This document shows positions 33,435-42,361 of a DNA stretch of 64,000 bases, one piece after another. A program made the position numbers and the translations under genes. The notes below the pieces were generated by a model. That model made no database searches, had not been told where the DNA came from, and saw only the letters and a list, made by a program, of their open reading frames with translations. Positions within the stretch are counted from its first letter, which is position 1, and each line of letters starts with the position of its first letter. This DNA is from Kribbella qitaiheensis (GTDB lineage Bacteria > Actinomycetota > Actinomycetes > Propionibacteriales > Kribbellaceae), in NCBI RefSeq assembly GCF_014217565.1, contig NZ_CP043661.1:4154001-4218000 (forward strand), written 5' to 3'.

Positions 33435-34130
33435 GTGACAGATGCTCATGTGGGTCTGGCGGGCCAGCTCAGCCGCCTGCCCCAGCGCCAGGTTCTGAGC
33501 GACGACGTCTACGAGACCGTCAAAGGCCTGATCATGGACAGCGTGGTGGAGCCGGGGACCCGGCTGAACATCGACGCGCTGACCCGGGAGCTGGGGATCT
33601 CGCAGACCCCCATCCGCGAGTCACTGGCCCGGCTGGAGTCGGACGGGCTCGTGATCAAGGAACCCCTGCGCGGCTACCGGGTGTCGTCCCGGCTGACCCG
33701 GGCCGAGTTCGAGGACCTCTTCGAGTACCGGCTGCACGTCGAGCCGTGGGCCGCCGGCCGGGCTGCCGAGCGAGCCGGGGCTGAGGACCTGGTCCGGCTC
33801 AAGGACGAGATGCTCAGCTACACCGACGTCCCCGACCGCCCGGACTACGACAGCTACAAGGCGATGGCCGCCCACGACCAGCGATTCCACGACCTGGTGC
33901 TGGAGCTGTCCGGCAACGACACCGCCCGGCAGTCCTTCGCGCGCACCCACTGCCACCTGCACCTGTTCCGGCTGTACTACGGCGGCGGGATCGCCACCAA
34001 GGCGCTGCGCGAGCACAAGACGATTGTGACGGCGGTCCGCAAGGGCGAGCCGGAAGAGGCGATCGCGACGATGCGGTCGCACATCGAAGCCTCACGGGCG
34101 CGACTGCGTCCCGTGTTCGACCAAGAGTGA
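33435..34130 (+). CDS. GntR-family (FCD) transcriptional regulator
   Basis: 231 residues from the GTG at 33435, with GGAGGAG 8 bases upstream; the longer upstream frame is rejected. The winged helix-turn-helix is at about 20-85 (LNIDALTRELGISQTPIRES, LARLESDGLVIKEPLRGYRV). The FCD ligand-binding domain includes FHDLVLELSGNDTA and later His residues typical of its metal site (HCHLHLFRLYY). Divergent from the sugar operon and followed 17 bp later by the FAH-family gene, it is the probable repressor of the locus. Confidence 0.88.
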   Translation: MTDAHVGLAGQLSRLPQRQVLSDDVYETVKGLIMDSVVEPGTRLNIDALTRELGISQTPIRESLARLESDGLVIKEPLRGYRVSSRLTRAEFEDLFEYRLHVEPWAAGRAAERAGAEDLVRLKDEMLSYTDVPDRPDYDSYKAMAAHDQRFHDLVLELSGNDTARQSFARTHCHLHLFRLYYGGGIATKALREHKTIVTAVRKGEPEEAIATMRSHIEASRARLRPVFDQE

Positions 34131-34147
34131 ATCCCTGAGGAGTTTTT

Positions 34148-34996
34148 GTGGAACTGCTGCGCCTCGGCGCGGTCGGTGAGGAGCGCCCGTACCTGCGCGA
34201 CGCCGATGGCACCGTCTACGACCTGAGCTCCGTCACCGCCGAGATCGACGGCGCCTTCCTCTCCTCGGACGGGATCGCCCGGGCCCGGGCCGCGCTCGCG
34301 GCCGGCTCCCTGCCGGCGGCCTCCGTCGACGGCCTGCGGATCGGCGCCCCGATCGCGAAGCCCGCCGCGGTGGTCTGCATCGGCCAGAACTACGCGGCCC
34401 ACGCGGCCGAGTCCGGCTCCGAGCCGCCCACCCACCCGATCGTCTTCTTCAAGCACCCGAACACGGTCGTCGGCCCGTACGACGAAGTACTGGTTCCGCG
34501 CGGCAGCACCAAGACCGACTGGGAGGTCGAGCTGGCGGTCGTGATCGGCAAGACCGCCCGGTACCTCGAGACCGACGAGGAGGCACTCGCCTGCATCGCC
34601 GGGTACACGGTCTCCAACGACGTCTCCGAGCGGACCTTCCAGATCGAGGTGTCCGGCGGCCAGTGGTCGAAGGGCAAGTGCTGCGAGACCTTCAACCCGC
34701 TCGGGCCGGCCCTGATCCCGGCCGACGAGGTCGACCCGACGAACCTCGGACTCAGGTCCTGGGTCAACGGCGAGGTCCGGCAGGACTCGAACACCCGGGA
34801 CATGGTCTTCTCGGTGGCGGCGCTGATCCGCGACCTTTCGCAGTACATGACCCTGGATCCGGGCGACCTTCTCAACACCGGTACGCCGGAAGGTGTCGCG
34901 CTGTCCGGCCGGTTCCCGTATCTGTCGCCGGGTGACACCGTCGAGTGCGAGATCGACGGCCTCGGCAAGCAGAAGCAGGCTCTCGGCAAGGCCTGA
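34148..34996 (+). CDS. Fumarylacetoacetate-hydrolase family enzyme
   Basis: 282 residues, GTG start. The FAH fold is shown by VCIGQNYAAHAAESG, the metal ligands in DWEVELAVVIG, SNDVSERTFQ and the C-terminal GDLLNTGTPEGVALS. In non-phosphorylating L-fucose and L-rhamnose pathways an FAH member cleaves the 2,4-diketo-3-deoxy acid. Position beside the regulator and dehydratase operon suggests this, though ring-cleavage roles also exist in the family. Confidence 0.85.
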   Translation: MELLRLGAVGEERPYLRDADGTVYDLSSVTAEIDGAFLSSDGIARARAALAAGSLPAASVDGLRIGAPIAKPAAVVCIGQNYAAHAAESGSEPPTHPIVFFKHPNTVVGPYDEVLVPRGSTKTDWEVELAVVIGKTARYLETDEEALACIAGYTVSNDVSERTFQIEVSGGQWSKGKCCETFNPLGPALIPADEVDPTNLGLRSWVNGEVRQDSNTRDMVFSVAALIRDLSQYMTLDPGDLLNTGTPEGVALSGRFPYLSPGDTVECEIDGLGKQKQALGKA

Positions 34997-35044
34997 GTTG
35001 CCTGGGCGCCGAAACTGTCGGTGCCCCGTTCTAGCCTCTGCGAG

Positions 35045-35686
35045 GTGACTTCCTACCTCGACGAGATCCGGGTTTCCTACGACACCGTCGCGACCGACTA
35101 CGCCAAACTTGTCGGCAGCGCCGGGTCGTGGGAGATCCCGTTGCTGACGAACTTCGCCACACTGGTCGGCTCGACCGGGGCGGTTCTCGACGTCGGCTGT
35201 GGACCCGGGCGCGTCACCGGGCTGCTGCAGTCCCTCGGCCTGCCCGCCTTCGGCATCGACCTGTCGCCGGGAATGATCGAGGTCGCCCGCCGCGACTACC
35301 CGGACTTCCGCTTCGAGGTCGGCTCCATGACGGCGCTCGACCTGCCCGACGGCGAACTGGGCGGCATCGTCTCCTGGTGGTCCAGCATCCACCTTCCGCC
35401 GAACGCGTACGAGACCGCCTTCGCCGAGTTCCACCGCGTGCTGAGACCAGGTGGACAGCTACTCGTCGGCTTCCACGAAGGAACTCAGACCAGACACGTG
35501 ACCTCGGCGTACGGCGGTCACCCGATGTCGATCTACGTCCACCACCGCACCCCCGACCAGGTCGCGTCCGTCGGTACGGCGGCCGGGTTCACCCCTCACT
35601 CCACCTTCGTCACCGACCTGGACAGCACCAGACGAGGCGCCTGCGTCTTCTTCCGCAAACCGGACAATTCGGTGGCAGAGAGCTAG
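35045..35686 (+). CDS. SAM-dependent methyltransferase
   Basis: 213 residues from the GTG at 35045. SAM-binding motif I VLDVGCGPGRVTGLL, then GIDLSPGMIEVARRDYP and a motif near LPDGELGGIVSWWS. Class I Rossmann methyltransferase of the UbiE/type-11 kind. It ends RRGACVFFRK. Substrate unknown. It follows the FAH gene after 48 bp and is probably independent. Confidence 0.85.
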   Translation: MTSYLDEIRVSYDTVATDYAKLVGSAGSWEIPLLTNFATLVGSTGAVLDVGCGPGRVTGLLQSLGLPAFGIDLSPGMIEVARRDYPDFRFEVGSMTALDLPDGELGGIVSWWSSIHLPPNAYETAFAEFHRVLRPGGQLLVGFHEGTQTRHVTSAYGGHPMSIYVHHRTPDQVASVGTAAGFTPHSTFVTDLDSTRRGACVFFRKPDNSVAES

Positions 35687-35708
35687 CCGCTTGCAGGAGA
35701 CTCCGCAG

Positions 35709-36110
35709 ATGACCTCCAAAGTGCGCACAGTCACGTTCGACACCCAGGACCCGCACACGCTGGCAACCTGGTGGGCCAAGGTGCTGAACGGCAAACTCGG
35801 TGACGACGATTTCCCCGGTGATCCGGGCGTCTCGGTCACGACCGACTCGATGACCCTGCTGTTCTGGCAGAACCCGGACCCCAAGGCCGTCAAGAACCGC
35901 CTCCACCTGGACCTCGAACCAAACACCACCCGCGACGAGGAAGTCGAGTGGCTCCTAACCCTCGGCGCCACCGTCTACGACGACTGGCGAGCCCCGGACG
36001 AACGCGAACCAAACGCGCCGGCGGGCTCCGGCTACGTTGTCATGCTCGACCCCGAAGGCAACGAATTCTGCGTCCTCCGAGGCACCAGCGAACGCGCCAC
36101 CACCAGCTAG
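35709..36110 (+). CDS. VOC family protein
   Basis: 133 residues; the ATG at 35709 has GCAGGAGA just upstream. Typical single-domain glyoxalase-like protein of the actinomycete type, with RLHLDLEPNTTRDEEVEWLL and the ending VVMLDPEGNEFCVLRG. Substrate unknown; related proteins bind antibiotics or small metabolites. Confidence 0.85.
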   Translation: MTSKVRTVTFDTQDPHTLATWWAKVLNGKLGDDDFPGDPGVSVTTDSMTLLFWQNPDPKAVKNRLHLDLEPNTTRDEEVEWLLTLGATVYDDWRAPDEREPNAPAGSGYVVMLDPEGNEFCVLRGTSERATTS

Positions 36111-36688
36111 CACTACGCCCTCCCCGGCTCCTCCGTCGCCGCCTCGGGTCGCTGAGGTGAGCCGGGCCGGTGGTGCTCCGGCGAGGCGAGCCGCGTTGGT
36201 GGCGCTCCGGCGAGGCGAGCCTGGTTTCGCGGTCTCCCGCGGAGAGGAATGAGCCGCCCGGGCGTCGTTGGCTTAGCTGGCTGGATCCTGGGAGGTGAGC
36301 GCTGCTCGGGGTGGGCGGTCAAGTCGGCCGAAGGCTTGGGGGAGGCGATCGTGGTCTTGTTGCTGGGGGCAACTGCTGGTGGGGTGGGTTTCGCGCTAGC
36401 TGGAAACCTTTTGTCTGCAGGTGCAAGTTTGTTTCCACTGAGGCGCCACGCAGGCCGATTCGGGTCCGATTCGGCCGTGATCGGGTTCGTCGAGAGCGAC
36501 CCCGGCTCATTTCGGGGTGGACCGGACCGCCAGCAAGGCAGTCGTCGGCCAGTAGCCGACCAATACCCAGCCGGCCACGCTCATTCCCGCCTGATCCCGA
36601 CCAATCCCGCCTCGGCTCGGCAGCCGTTTCGAGACGACTGCCTGGCTGGAGGTGCGGTCGGCGGACCAGGAGGTGGCATGGGGCGGGG
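36111..36688. other. Intergenic region with a 24-bp direct repeat
   Basis: Nearly 580 bp without a supported gene. It holds two copies of GGTGGYGCTCCGGCGAGG with CGAGCC (36169-36192 and 36198-36221, 23 of 24 bases identical), and GGCTCCTCCGTCGCC at 36126-36140, the inverse of the 15-mer in the tandem repeat at 15235. A 147-codon frame crosses it but its composition is not protein-like. Confidence 0.6.
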
Positions 36689-37069
36689 CTAGGCGGAGTA
36701 CGGGGTGTCGCCGGTGAAGGTTATGCGCCAGTCGGTGAGCCAGGCGTGGACGGCGACCGTGTAGCCCTCGCGGGTGGCTGCCAGGCGGTGGTGGCCGGCT
36801 TCCTGGGGGGCGATCTCGGTGGTCCAGCCGCGGGCGGTCAGGGCGGAGGCTGCGGTGGTGATGGCAGCCGCTGGGTCTGGAGTCACGTCGGGTTCACCGG
36901 TTTCGACGGTAATTGAGCAGATCGTGGCCGGGCCGCGGCCGTCGAAGAGGGCGCCAGGGTTGATCGGGCCGGGGTCGTGGGTGATGACGGGAGTTTGACC
37001 CGGTACTACGGCTGCCGCGACTGCGAGCAGTTCGGTACGGAGCACCTCGCGTGCTTCGGGCAGTGTCAT
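36689..37069 (-). CDS. Hypothetical protein beside a DUF1023 hydrolase
   Basis: 126 residues from the ATG at 37069, with GGTGGAG about 9 bases upstream; a GTG at 37120 is an alternative. Helical start TLPEAREVLRTELLAVAAAV, then a strand-helix-strand-strand order ending TVAVHAWLTDWRITFTGDTP. The end GYTVAVHAW resembles ligand-binding single-domain proteins often found next to alpha/beta hydrolases in actinomycetes. No signal peptide. It follows the hydrolase gene in the same direction. Function unknown. Confidence 0.6.
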   Translation of the reverse strand: MTLPEAREVLRTELLAVAAAVVPGQTPVITHDPGPINPGALFDGRGPATICSITVETGEPDVTPDPAAAITTAASALTARGWTTEIAPQEAGHHRLAATREGYTVAVHAWLTDWRITFTGDTPYSA

Positions 37070-37124
37070 CGCGTCGGCTCCACCGCTCGTGCGTCGGTGG
37101 AGGTCGACCCCAACGCACACGCCG

Positions 37125-38372
37125 TCATCGGCTTGGCCTTTCTGGACGCCGCGTATGGGCGCGGCCTACCGGCTTCGACGGGATTCGGCCGGGGCGGCTT
37201 CCGTCTGCGTTCGCGCGTACCTGGTTCGGGTGGGAGCGTTTGGTCAGGGACACGACTCCGTCATACACCTTGCCGGCGGCTGCCGCGGCGCTGTTGAACG
37301 GGTCGGCCCAGGAAACTCCCAGTGCCAGCTTCGACTCCTGTGACCGGCTGGTGTCGGTGGTGGTGATGTGCGCCAGGTCGCCGCGGACCACCCGGCCGAT
37401 GTTGCGGAGCGCCTCGCTGTTCTGGCGGTAGTACTCGTTGTGCCAATGCACCGAGACGGCCTCGTCGTTCGTCGCCATCCGGATCGCGTCCGGGAAGGTC
37501 GCCGGGTCCGGGCCGTGCCACTCGCTGTAGGACACGTAGTCGCCGGGCGCGCGTTCGACGTACAGTCTGGTCGGCTCCGGGACGAAATCCGAGGCCTGGT
37601 TGACGAATTTGGTGATTCCGGGGCTGCCGGTGAGTACCACCCGGTCCACCCGGACGCCCTGCATCATCCCTTGACCGACCACATCTGTACCGTAGCTGTG
37701 CCCGACCAAGGTGACCTTTGCCTCCGGCAACCTCTCGGTGTCCAGGCCGGCATTGAATCGGCGCAGCGCCGGCCCAGCCTGAATCGCGGATCGCTTACTC
37801 GCCGCCTCCCGCAGACCCTGCGGCGAGTCGTAGTCGAGCCACAGCACCGCGGCCGTACCGGGCCCGGCCTCATGCCGGATCAGATCGGCCCGATCCACCT
37901 GCCCACGCAGCGTTTCGAGGTTGTTGCCCATCCCCGGAACCAGGACGGCGATGTTGCGCGCCCGATCGAGATCTCCCAGTACTTCGACCGCCCGGCCCTG
38001 CCCGTCCGGCTGGATCGCGAGGAACTGACGGTCCCGGAGCACCTTCGCAACGTTGCCTGAAGCATCTACCTCGGCGCTCGCGACCGGCGTCAGCAGCTCG
38101 TCAAGGGTCTCCAGCCGCTTGCGCTCATGCTCCCCCACCGGCCCCGCGGCCCGCAGCCGATCGCGGGCGTCGACGAGCCGGAGGTGGTTCGCGCGATACC
38201 GGAGTACGGCCGGTGCGCCGTCGAGCGAGCCGACCTCGTCGGGCCGCGTCTCCGCGAGCCGAAGCGCGACGTCAGGTGCCAGCGAAGCGAAGTACGAACG
38301 TGTCTCGTACGCCGCTACCTCGGCGGGCAGCTCCTGCACCCGCCGGACCAGCAGCTCGAACTCGTCCGCCAT
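37125..38372 (-). CDS. DUF1023 alpha/beta hydrolase
   Basis: 415 residues. The N-terminal 130 are helical. The alpha/beta hydrolase domain has the nucleophile elbow LVGHSYGTDVVG (GxSxG), with oxyanion region IAVLVPGMGNNL and His near VHWHNEYY. Actinomycete DUF1023 proteins often accompany WXG100-like partners; none is next to it here. Probably an esterase or lipase-like cytosolic enzyme. A Pro/Arg-rich tail of about 40 residues ends the protein. Confidence 0.85.
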   Translation of the reverse strand: MADEFELLVRRVQELPAEVAAYETRSYFASLAPDVALRLAETRPDEVGSLDGAPAVLRYRANHLRLVDARDRLRAAGPVGEHERKRLETLDELLTPVASAEVDASGNVAKVLRDRQFLAIQPDGQGRAVEVLGDLDRARNIAVLVPGMGNNLETLRGQVDRADLIRHEAGPGTAAVLWLDYDSPQGLREAASKRSAIQAGPALRRFNAGLDTERLPEAKVTLVGHSYGTDVVGQGMMQGVRVDRVVLTGSPGITKFVNQASDFVPEPTRLYVERAPGDYVSYSEWHGPDPATFPDAIRMATNDEAVSVHWHNEYYRQNSEALRNIGRVVRGDLAHITTTDTSRSQESKLALGVSWADPFNSAAAAAGKVYDGVVSLTKRSHPNQVRANADGSRPGRIPSKPVGRAHTRRPERPSR

Positions 38373-38449
38373 CGCGACTCCCCGTCAGCGCTCCGTGACT
38401 CAAAGGTCTCCGAAGTCTGACATTGGAACTCTCTAACGGGAAGACCCGA

Positions 38450-39004
38450 TTATCCGAAGACGAGTGACCAAGCTCCGGTGTGGGCGGACAGGTGGACCAC
38501 CGAAAGCGGTCGCACGTCGACGTGCCGGAGGGATTCAGCCGGCGCTTCGAGCACGTACAGAACCGCCGCTCGGACCACCGCCGGATGCACGACCGCGACC
38601 ACGTTCTTGGCGCCATCCTCGGAGGCCGAGGACAAGTCACCCAGCCAGTCGGCGACCCGGATGAGCACGTCGTTCGCGCTCTCGCCGCCGGGCGGTGCCG
38701 TGTGCGGATGCTCCAGCCAGCCGCCCACCTGCTGCGGATCCGCGGTCAGCAACTCCTCCAGGCTGCGCCCGGTCCAGTCGCCGTACTCGCGGTCCCGCAG
38801 CGCCACCTCGACCTTCGGGGTGAGTCCGAGCGCCTCCGCGGTCTTCACCGCGGCCGGTTCCGGCCCTGCGAACACCTCGTCCGCGTTCAGCTTCAGCTCG
38901 CGAGCAGCTTCGAGACTGGCGGCATCCGGCTCGGCAGCGCCGCCGAGGACAAGCCCTCGCAGCGCCGGAGTGAGCGCGTGGGCGACCAGAGTCAGTGCGG
39001 TCAA
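38450..39004 (-). CDS. Histidine-phosphatase-fold protein with altered active site
   Basis: 184 residues. It has the phosphoglycerate-mutase superfamily layout, LTLVAHALTPALRG, DREYGDWTGRSLEELL and NVVAVVHPAVVRAAVLYVL. The normal RHG motif is AHA here: His9 remains but the adjacent Arg and Gly are gone, and the second motif is VHP instead of SHG. It may be inactive or specialised. It overlaps the CbtA gene by 4 bp and is under the same B12 riboswitch, which points to cobalt or cobamide metabolism. Confidence 0.75.
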   Translation of the reverse strand: MTALTLVAHALTPALRGLVLGGAAEPDAASLEAARELKLNADEVFAGPEPAAVKTAEALGLTPKVEVALRDREYGDWTGRSLEELLTADPQQVGGWLEHPHTAPPGGESANDVLIRVADWLGDLSSASEDGAKNVVAVVHPAVVRAAVLYVLEAPAESLRHVDVRPLSVVHLSAHTGAWSLVFG

Positions 39005-39768
39005 GCGGCGACCACCTTCGAGTCAACGGCTACCGGCGTACGACGGTCGACCGCCGCAGCGTATCCGATTCCGAGCAGCGTCCACAGCACCGTCTGCGTC
39101 CCCAGCGAGGCGAGTCGGAACTGCCAGAGCAAGGTCGCCGGGAAGGTGTCGGGCACCTCGTTGATCTTGGGCAGGATCAGGTACCCCACCACGACGGTCG
39201 CCACCAGCGCAACGCCACCGCCGGCCAGCCGGATCCACGGCAGCTCGCCGAACCGCTGCACCCACCGCGACGCGGTGACACCGGCCCAGACAGCGAGCAG
39301 GCCGATCACCAGCGTGAGCAGGTACGTCACCGTTCGCTTGGTGATGGTGTCCGGATCACCGACCGCGGGCGGGTTCGGCGGGTACTTGAAGAACGGCACG
39401 AGCACGATCCCGATGTAGCCCGCGGCGGCCAGGCCGAGCGCGGCGTACGTGTCGCTCTTGGTCCGCAGCTTGCGCCGGAGCAGGGTGAAGCCGACGGCGA
39501 AGATGCCGCCGAGCGCCACGCCGTACAGGGAGGTGGCGAGGAAGAGTCCGGCTCGCTGACCGTCACGGCTGACGAGTGGCTTCTCCCCCTCCGCGTGCTC
39601 GTGCTCGGCGCCGGTGTCATGGGAGTGCGCGGACGCGTTGGCCTCTTCGATCGCGATCGCGGAGTCGATCCGCGGCTCGCCCGTCACGTAGGCGAAGGTT
39701 CCGGCCAGCAGGCCGGCGAAGAGTCCGACGATCAGTCCGCGCACCAGGAGGGATCCGAAGGTACGCAT
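39001..39768 (-). CDS. cbtA: Cobalt transporter subunit CbtA
   Basis: 255 residues and about six membrane helices. A His/Glu-rich external loop (HSHDTGAEHEHAEG) follows the first helix and would bind metal. Helices at about 78-98, 112-130, 148-167 and 186-205 follow. CbtA with CbtB is a known B12-regulated cobalt importer pair in bacteria. It is 68 bp downstream of CbtB and overlaps the phosphatase gene. Confidence 0.92.
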   Translation of the reverse strand: MRTFGSLLVRGLIVGLFAGLLAGTFAYVTGEPRIDSAIAIEEANASAHSHDTGAEHEHAEGEKPLVSRDGQRAGLFLATSLYGVALGGIFAVGFTLLRRKLRTKSDTYAALGLAAAGYIGIVLVPFFKYPPNPPAVGDPDTITKRTVTYLLTLVIGLLAVWAGVTASRWVQRFGELPWIRLAGGGVALVATVVVGYLILPKINEVPDTFPATLLWQFRLASLGTQTVLWTLLGIGYAAAVDRRTPVAVDSKVVAA

Positions 39769-39836
39769 GGCAGACCTGTCTTTCCGAAGGCCCGAGTCCG
39801 GGCCGAGGACGTACTGAGGGTGGTTAGACAGAACTG

Positions 39837-40040
39837 CTAGTGGCAGGGCACGCCGAGCAGGTGGCGGCCGTCGTGCATCAGCTCGTGCATGTACATGCCT
39901 GAGCGGGACAGCGCGCCCTGGTCGAAGCCGACCAGGTAGGCGAGCATCAGCGCCAGGCCCACGGTCAGCAGGGCGAGTGCCAGCAGACGCGGCGAAAGAG
40001 CCGGTACGGCGACAGACGTGGCGGAAACAGGTGTGTTCAT
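39837..40040 (-). CDS. cbtB: Cobalt transporter subunit CbtB
   Basis: 67 residues; AGGAGGTCCAG stands directly before the ATG. One membrane helix (about 18-40) is followed by the CbtB C-terminus MHELMHDGRHLLGVPCH, rich in His for metal capture. First gene of the operon and first after the cobalamin riboswitch. The family normally has this small size. Confidence 0.92.
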   Translation of the reverse strand: MNTPVSATSVAVPALSPRLLALALLTVGLALMLAYLVGFDQGALSRSGMYMHELMHDGRHLLGVPCH

Positions 40041-40082
40041 CTGGACCTCCTAGGGAAGTGCGCGTCCCCTTCGAAAGGCTGC

Positions 40083-40200
40083 TGGTGTCCGAGCGTCCTG
40101 ACTTACGAGCTGAGCTCGCTCACAGTGGCGCGGCCGTACCGGACTTTCACCGGTTTCCCTCATGGCACCGCAGGTTGTCCCCCGAACCGTAGCCGTCGCG
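40083..40200 (-). promoter_or_regulatory. Cobalamin riboswitch
   Basis: On the - strand the leader reads GGGAAACCGGTGAAAGTCC, then GCCACTGTG (B12 box, 40121-40129), then GTCAGGAC (40095-40102). These are the core conserved elements of the cobalamin riboswitch in the right order and spacing. It sits about 45 bp before the CbtB start and should reduce expression of the cobalt operon when adenosylcobalamin or related cobamides are abundant. The 5' boundary is approximate. Confidence 0.92.
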
Positions 40201-40296
40201 TTCCGTCAGGGTCAACGGACCGCGGCGCGGCGGGTGATGTTTCCCACCCATCGAAACCCAGCTGCAAAGTGCTGCGACGGAGCTTACGGTTGGCAG

Positions 40297-40935
40297 ATGC
40301 CGTCAGCTCACCACCTGATCGCCTTCGCGATCACCGCCCTGATCATCATCATCGTGCCGGGCCCGAGCGTGCTGTTCATCGTCGGCCGGGCGCTCGCCGT
40401 CGGCCGCCGTGAGGCGGTGCTGACCATGCTCGGCAACACCGCCGGCGCCTCCGTCATGCTGGTCGCCGTCTCACTCGGCCTCGGCACCCTGATCGCCGCG
40501 AGCGCGATCGTGCTGACGATCGTGAAGCTGGCCGGCGCGGCGTACCTGATCTATCTCGGCGTCCACGCCTTCCGGACTCGCAAGTCGCTCGCCGCGGCAC
40601 TGGCCGGCGAGGTCAAGCCGGGCAGCGCCAGGCGCGTACTACGGCAGGGCTTCCTGGTCGGCGTCACGAACGCCAAGACCGCTGTCTTCTTCGCCGCCGT
40701 CCTGCCGCAGTTCGTCGACAAGGAGGCCGGATCCGCGACGCTTCAGATCCTGCTTCTCGGCCTGATCTTCATCACCATCGCGCTGTGCTCCGACGGCCTG
40801 TGGGCCCTGCTGGCGGGCACCGCTCGCGAATGGTTCGCCAGCTCCCCCCGCCGCCTCGAGCTGGTCGGCGGCACCGGCGGCCTGATGATCATCGGCCTGG
40901 GCGCCAGCATCGCCGTCACCGGCTCGAAGGAGTAG
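40297..40935 (+). CDS. LysE family translocator
   Basis: 212 residues from the ATG at 40297; an upstream extension overlaps the riboswitch DNA and is rejected. Six membrane helices of the LysE/RhtB type: IIIIVPGPSVLFIVGRALAV, GAAYLIYLGVHAFRTR and FLVGVTNAKTAVFFAAVLPQ. Exports amino acids or related metabolites. It faces the MFS gene end to end. No regulator is adjacent. Confidence 0.88.
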   Translation: MPSAHHLIAFAITALIIIIVPGPSVLFIVGRALAVGRREAVLTMLGNTAGASVMLVAVSLGLGTLIAASAIVLTIVKLAGAAYLIYLGVHAFRTRKSLAAALAGEVKPGSARRVLRQGFLVGVTNAKTAVFFAAVLPQFVDKEAGSATLQILLLGLIFITIALCSDGLWALLAGTAREWFASSPRRLELVGGTGGLMIIGLGASIAVTGSKE

Positions 40936-40937
40936 CA

Positions 40938-42341
40938 CTACCGGGCTGTACGCCGGGCAGCGAGAACGCCGACGAGGGCGATGAGTGCCGGCAGTCCGAA
41001 GGCAGTCAGGTAGGCCGCGATCGGCCAGTGCGGCTCGATGACGGCGAAGACCGAGCCGCCGATGGCGAGCACAGTTGCCGTGGCCAACGAGTCGCTGAGT
41101 GACAGGGCCGAGCTGTTCGCGCCCTGCTCCTCGCGGCTCGAGTACTCCAGGACCAGCACCGACACGGTCGGGAACACCGTGCCCATCCCGAGTCCGGTGA
41201 GGCTCCAGCCGAGCACGCCGACCAGGACCGGCACGTTCGGGTTCAGCGTCAGTGTCGCCGTCACGATGCCGAGCACGATCGAGACCATCCCGGCCTGCAG
41301 GAAGACCGCGTGCGAGAACGGCTGCTTCGGACGTCCGCGGTACCAGGAGGCGGCGGTCCAGCTGAGTGCGCTCACCGTCAGAACCAGCCCGGCGTACGTC
41401 GGCGACAGTCCACGCTCACGGGTCAGCATCAGCGGCAGGAACACCTCTGCACCGAACCCGGACGCAGCCACCAAACCCCGCAGCGCGATCACCGAAGGAA
41501 GTCCCGACGCCAGCTTGAACGTCCCACTCGGCAACAGCTTCGGCGCGAACGCGACAACTCCGGCCAGACCCGCTATGAGCAACGCAACCTGCAGTACGCC
41601 GTGCTGCTGCCCGCCGTAGCTGAGCACTCCGACACCGACCGCCGCGACGACCGCCCATACCGCCTGCTTGCCCCAGATCCTCTGATCGCGCTGCTCGGTC
41701 ACGGTCCCCGCGTGAGCCAGACCCGGTCGCATCACCAGCGCCGCCGGGATCGCCATCGCCGGTACGGCGAGGAAGACGATCCGCCAGCTCGAGTGCTCCA
41801 CGATGAGCCCGGCGATGACGGGTCCGACCAGGGACGGCACGACCCAGCCAGTGGCGAAAGCGGCGAAGATCTTCGGCCGGAGCCTGGCCGGGTAGAGGTG
41901 ACCGACCACGACGTACATGGCGACCGTGAGCAGGCCTGCCCCGAAGCCCTGGACGAAACGGCCGATGACGAGGACCTCCATCGACGGCGCGAGGCCGGCG
42001 ATCAGCAGGCCGGCCAGGAACCAGCCGGTGCCGTGCCACAGCGGGCGGGTCGGCCCCTTCAGATCGCTCCAGGTGCCGGAGACCACCATGCCGACGACGC
42101 CGGATGCCAGCGGTCCACCGAAGGCGAGCGCGTAGAGCGGCAGACCGTTCAGCGCCTGCGCCACCGTCGGCATCGCGGTGGCGACCGCGAGCGCCTCGAA
42201 CGCGACCAGCACGGTCAGCGCGACCATCCCGATCGTGAGAGCGCGGTACTGCGGCGCAAGCACGCCTGGCAGACGGCCGGCGCCGCGCTGATCGATGGCG
42301 GGCTCTTGCTGGTCGGCGGGGAGTTCAGCTGTCGCGGTCAT
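40938..42341 (-). CDS. MFS transporter (DHA2-like)
   Basis: 467 residues, about 14 helices. Motif C-like GLIVEHSSWRIVFLAVP and the conserved start ALTIGMVALTVLVAFEALAV are typical of drug or metabolite exporters. A hairpin GCCGAG-AAGA-CTCGGC directly abuts the ATG (42342-42357), leaving no room for a ribosome-binding site, so the true start may be downstream or translation structured. Upstream are tandem palindromes of the MerR-box type. Confidence 0.85.
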   Translation of the reverse strand: MTATAELPADQQEPAIDQRGAGRLPGVLAPQYRALTIGMVALTVLVAFEALAVATAMPTVAQALNGLPLYALAFGGPLASGVVGMVVSGTWSDLKGPTRPLWHGTGWFLAGLLIAGLAPSMEVLVIGRFVQGFGAGLLTVAMYVVVGHLYPARLRPKIFAAFATGWVVPSLVGPVIAGLIVEHSSWRIVFLAVPAMAIPAALVMRPGLAHAGTVTEQRDQRIWGKQAVWAVVAAVGVGVLSYGGQQHGVLQVALLIAGLAGVVAFAPKLLPSGTFKLASGLPSVIALRGLVAASGFGAEVFLPLMLTRERGLSPTYAGLVLTVSALSWTAASWYRGRPKQPFSHAVFLQAGMVSIVLGIVTATLTLNPNVPVLVGVLGWSLTGLGMGTVFPTVSVLVLEYSSREEQGANSSALSLSDSLATATVLAIGGSVFAVIEPHWPIAAYLTAFGLPALIALVGVLAARRTAR

Positions 42342-42361
42342 GCCGAGAAGACTCGGCGTTG

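Noticed and set aside
33977..35434. A 485-codon open frame on the - strand
   Set aside because: Antisense to the FAH and methyltransferase genes; no motif.
36249..36692. A 147-codon frame in the intergenic region
   Set aside because: Overlaps the end of a better supported gene, has no conserved-looking segments and no ribosome-binding site that fits.
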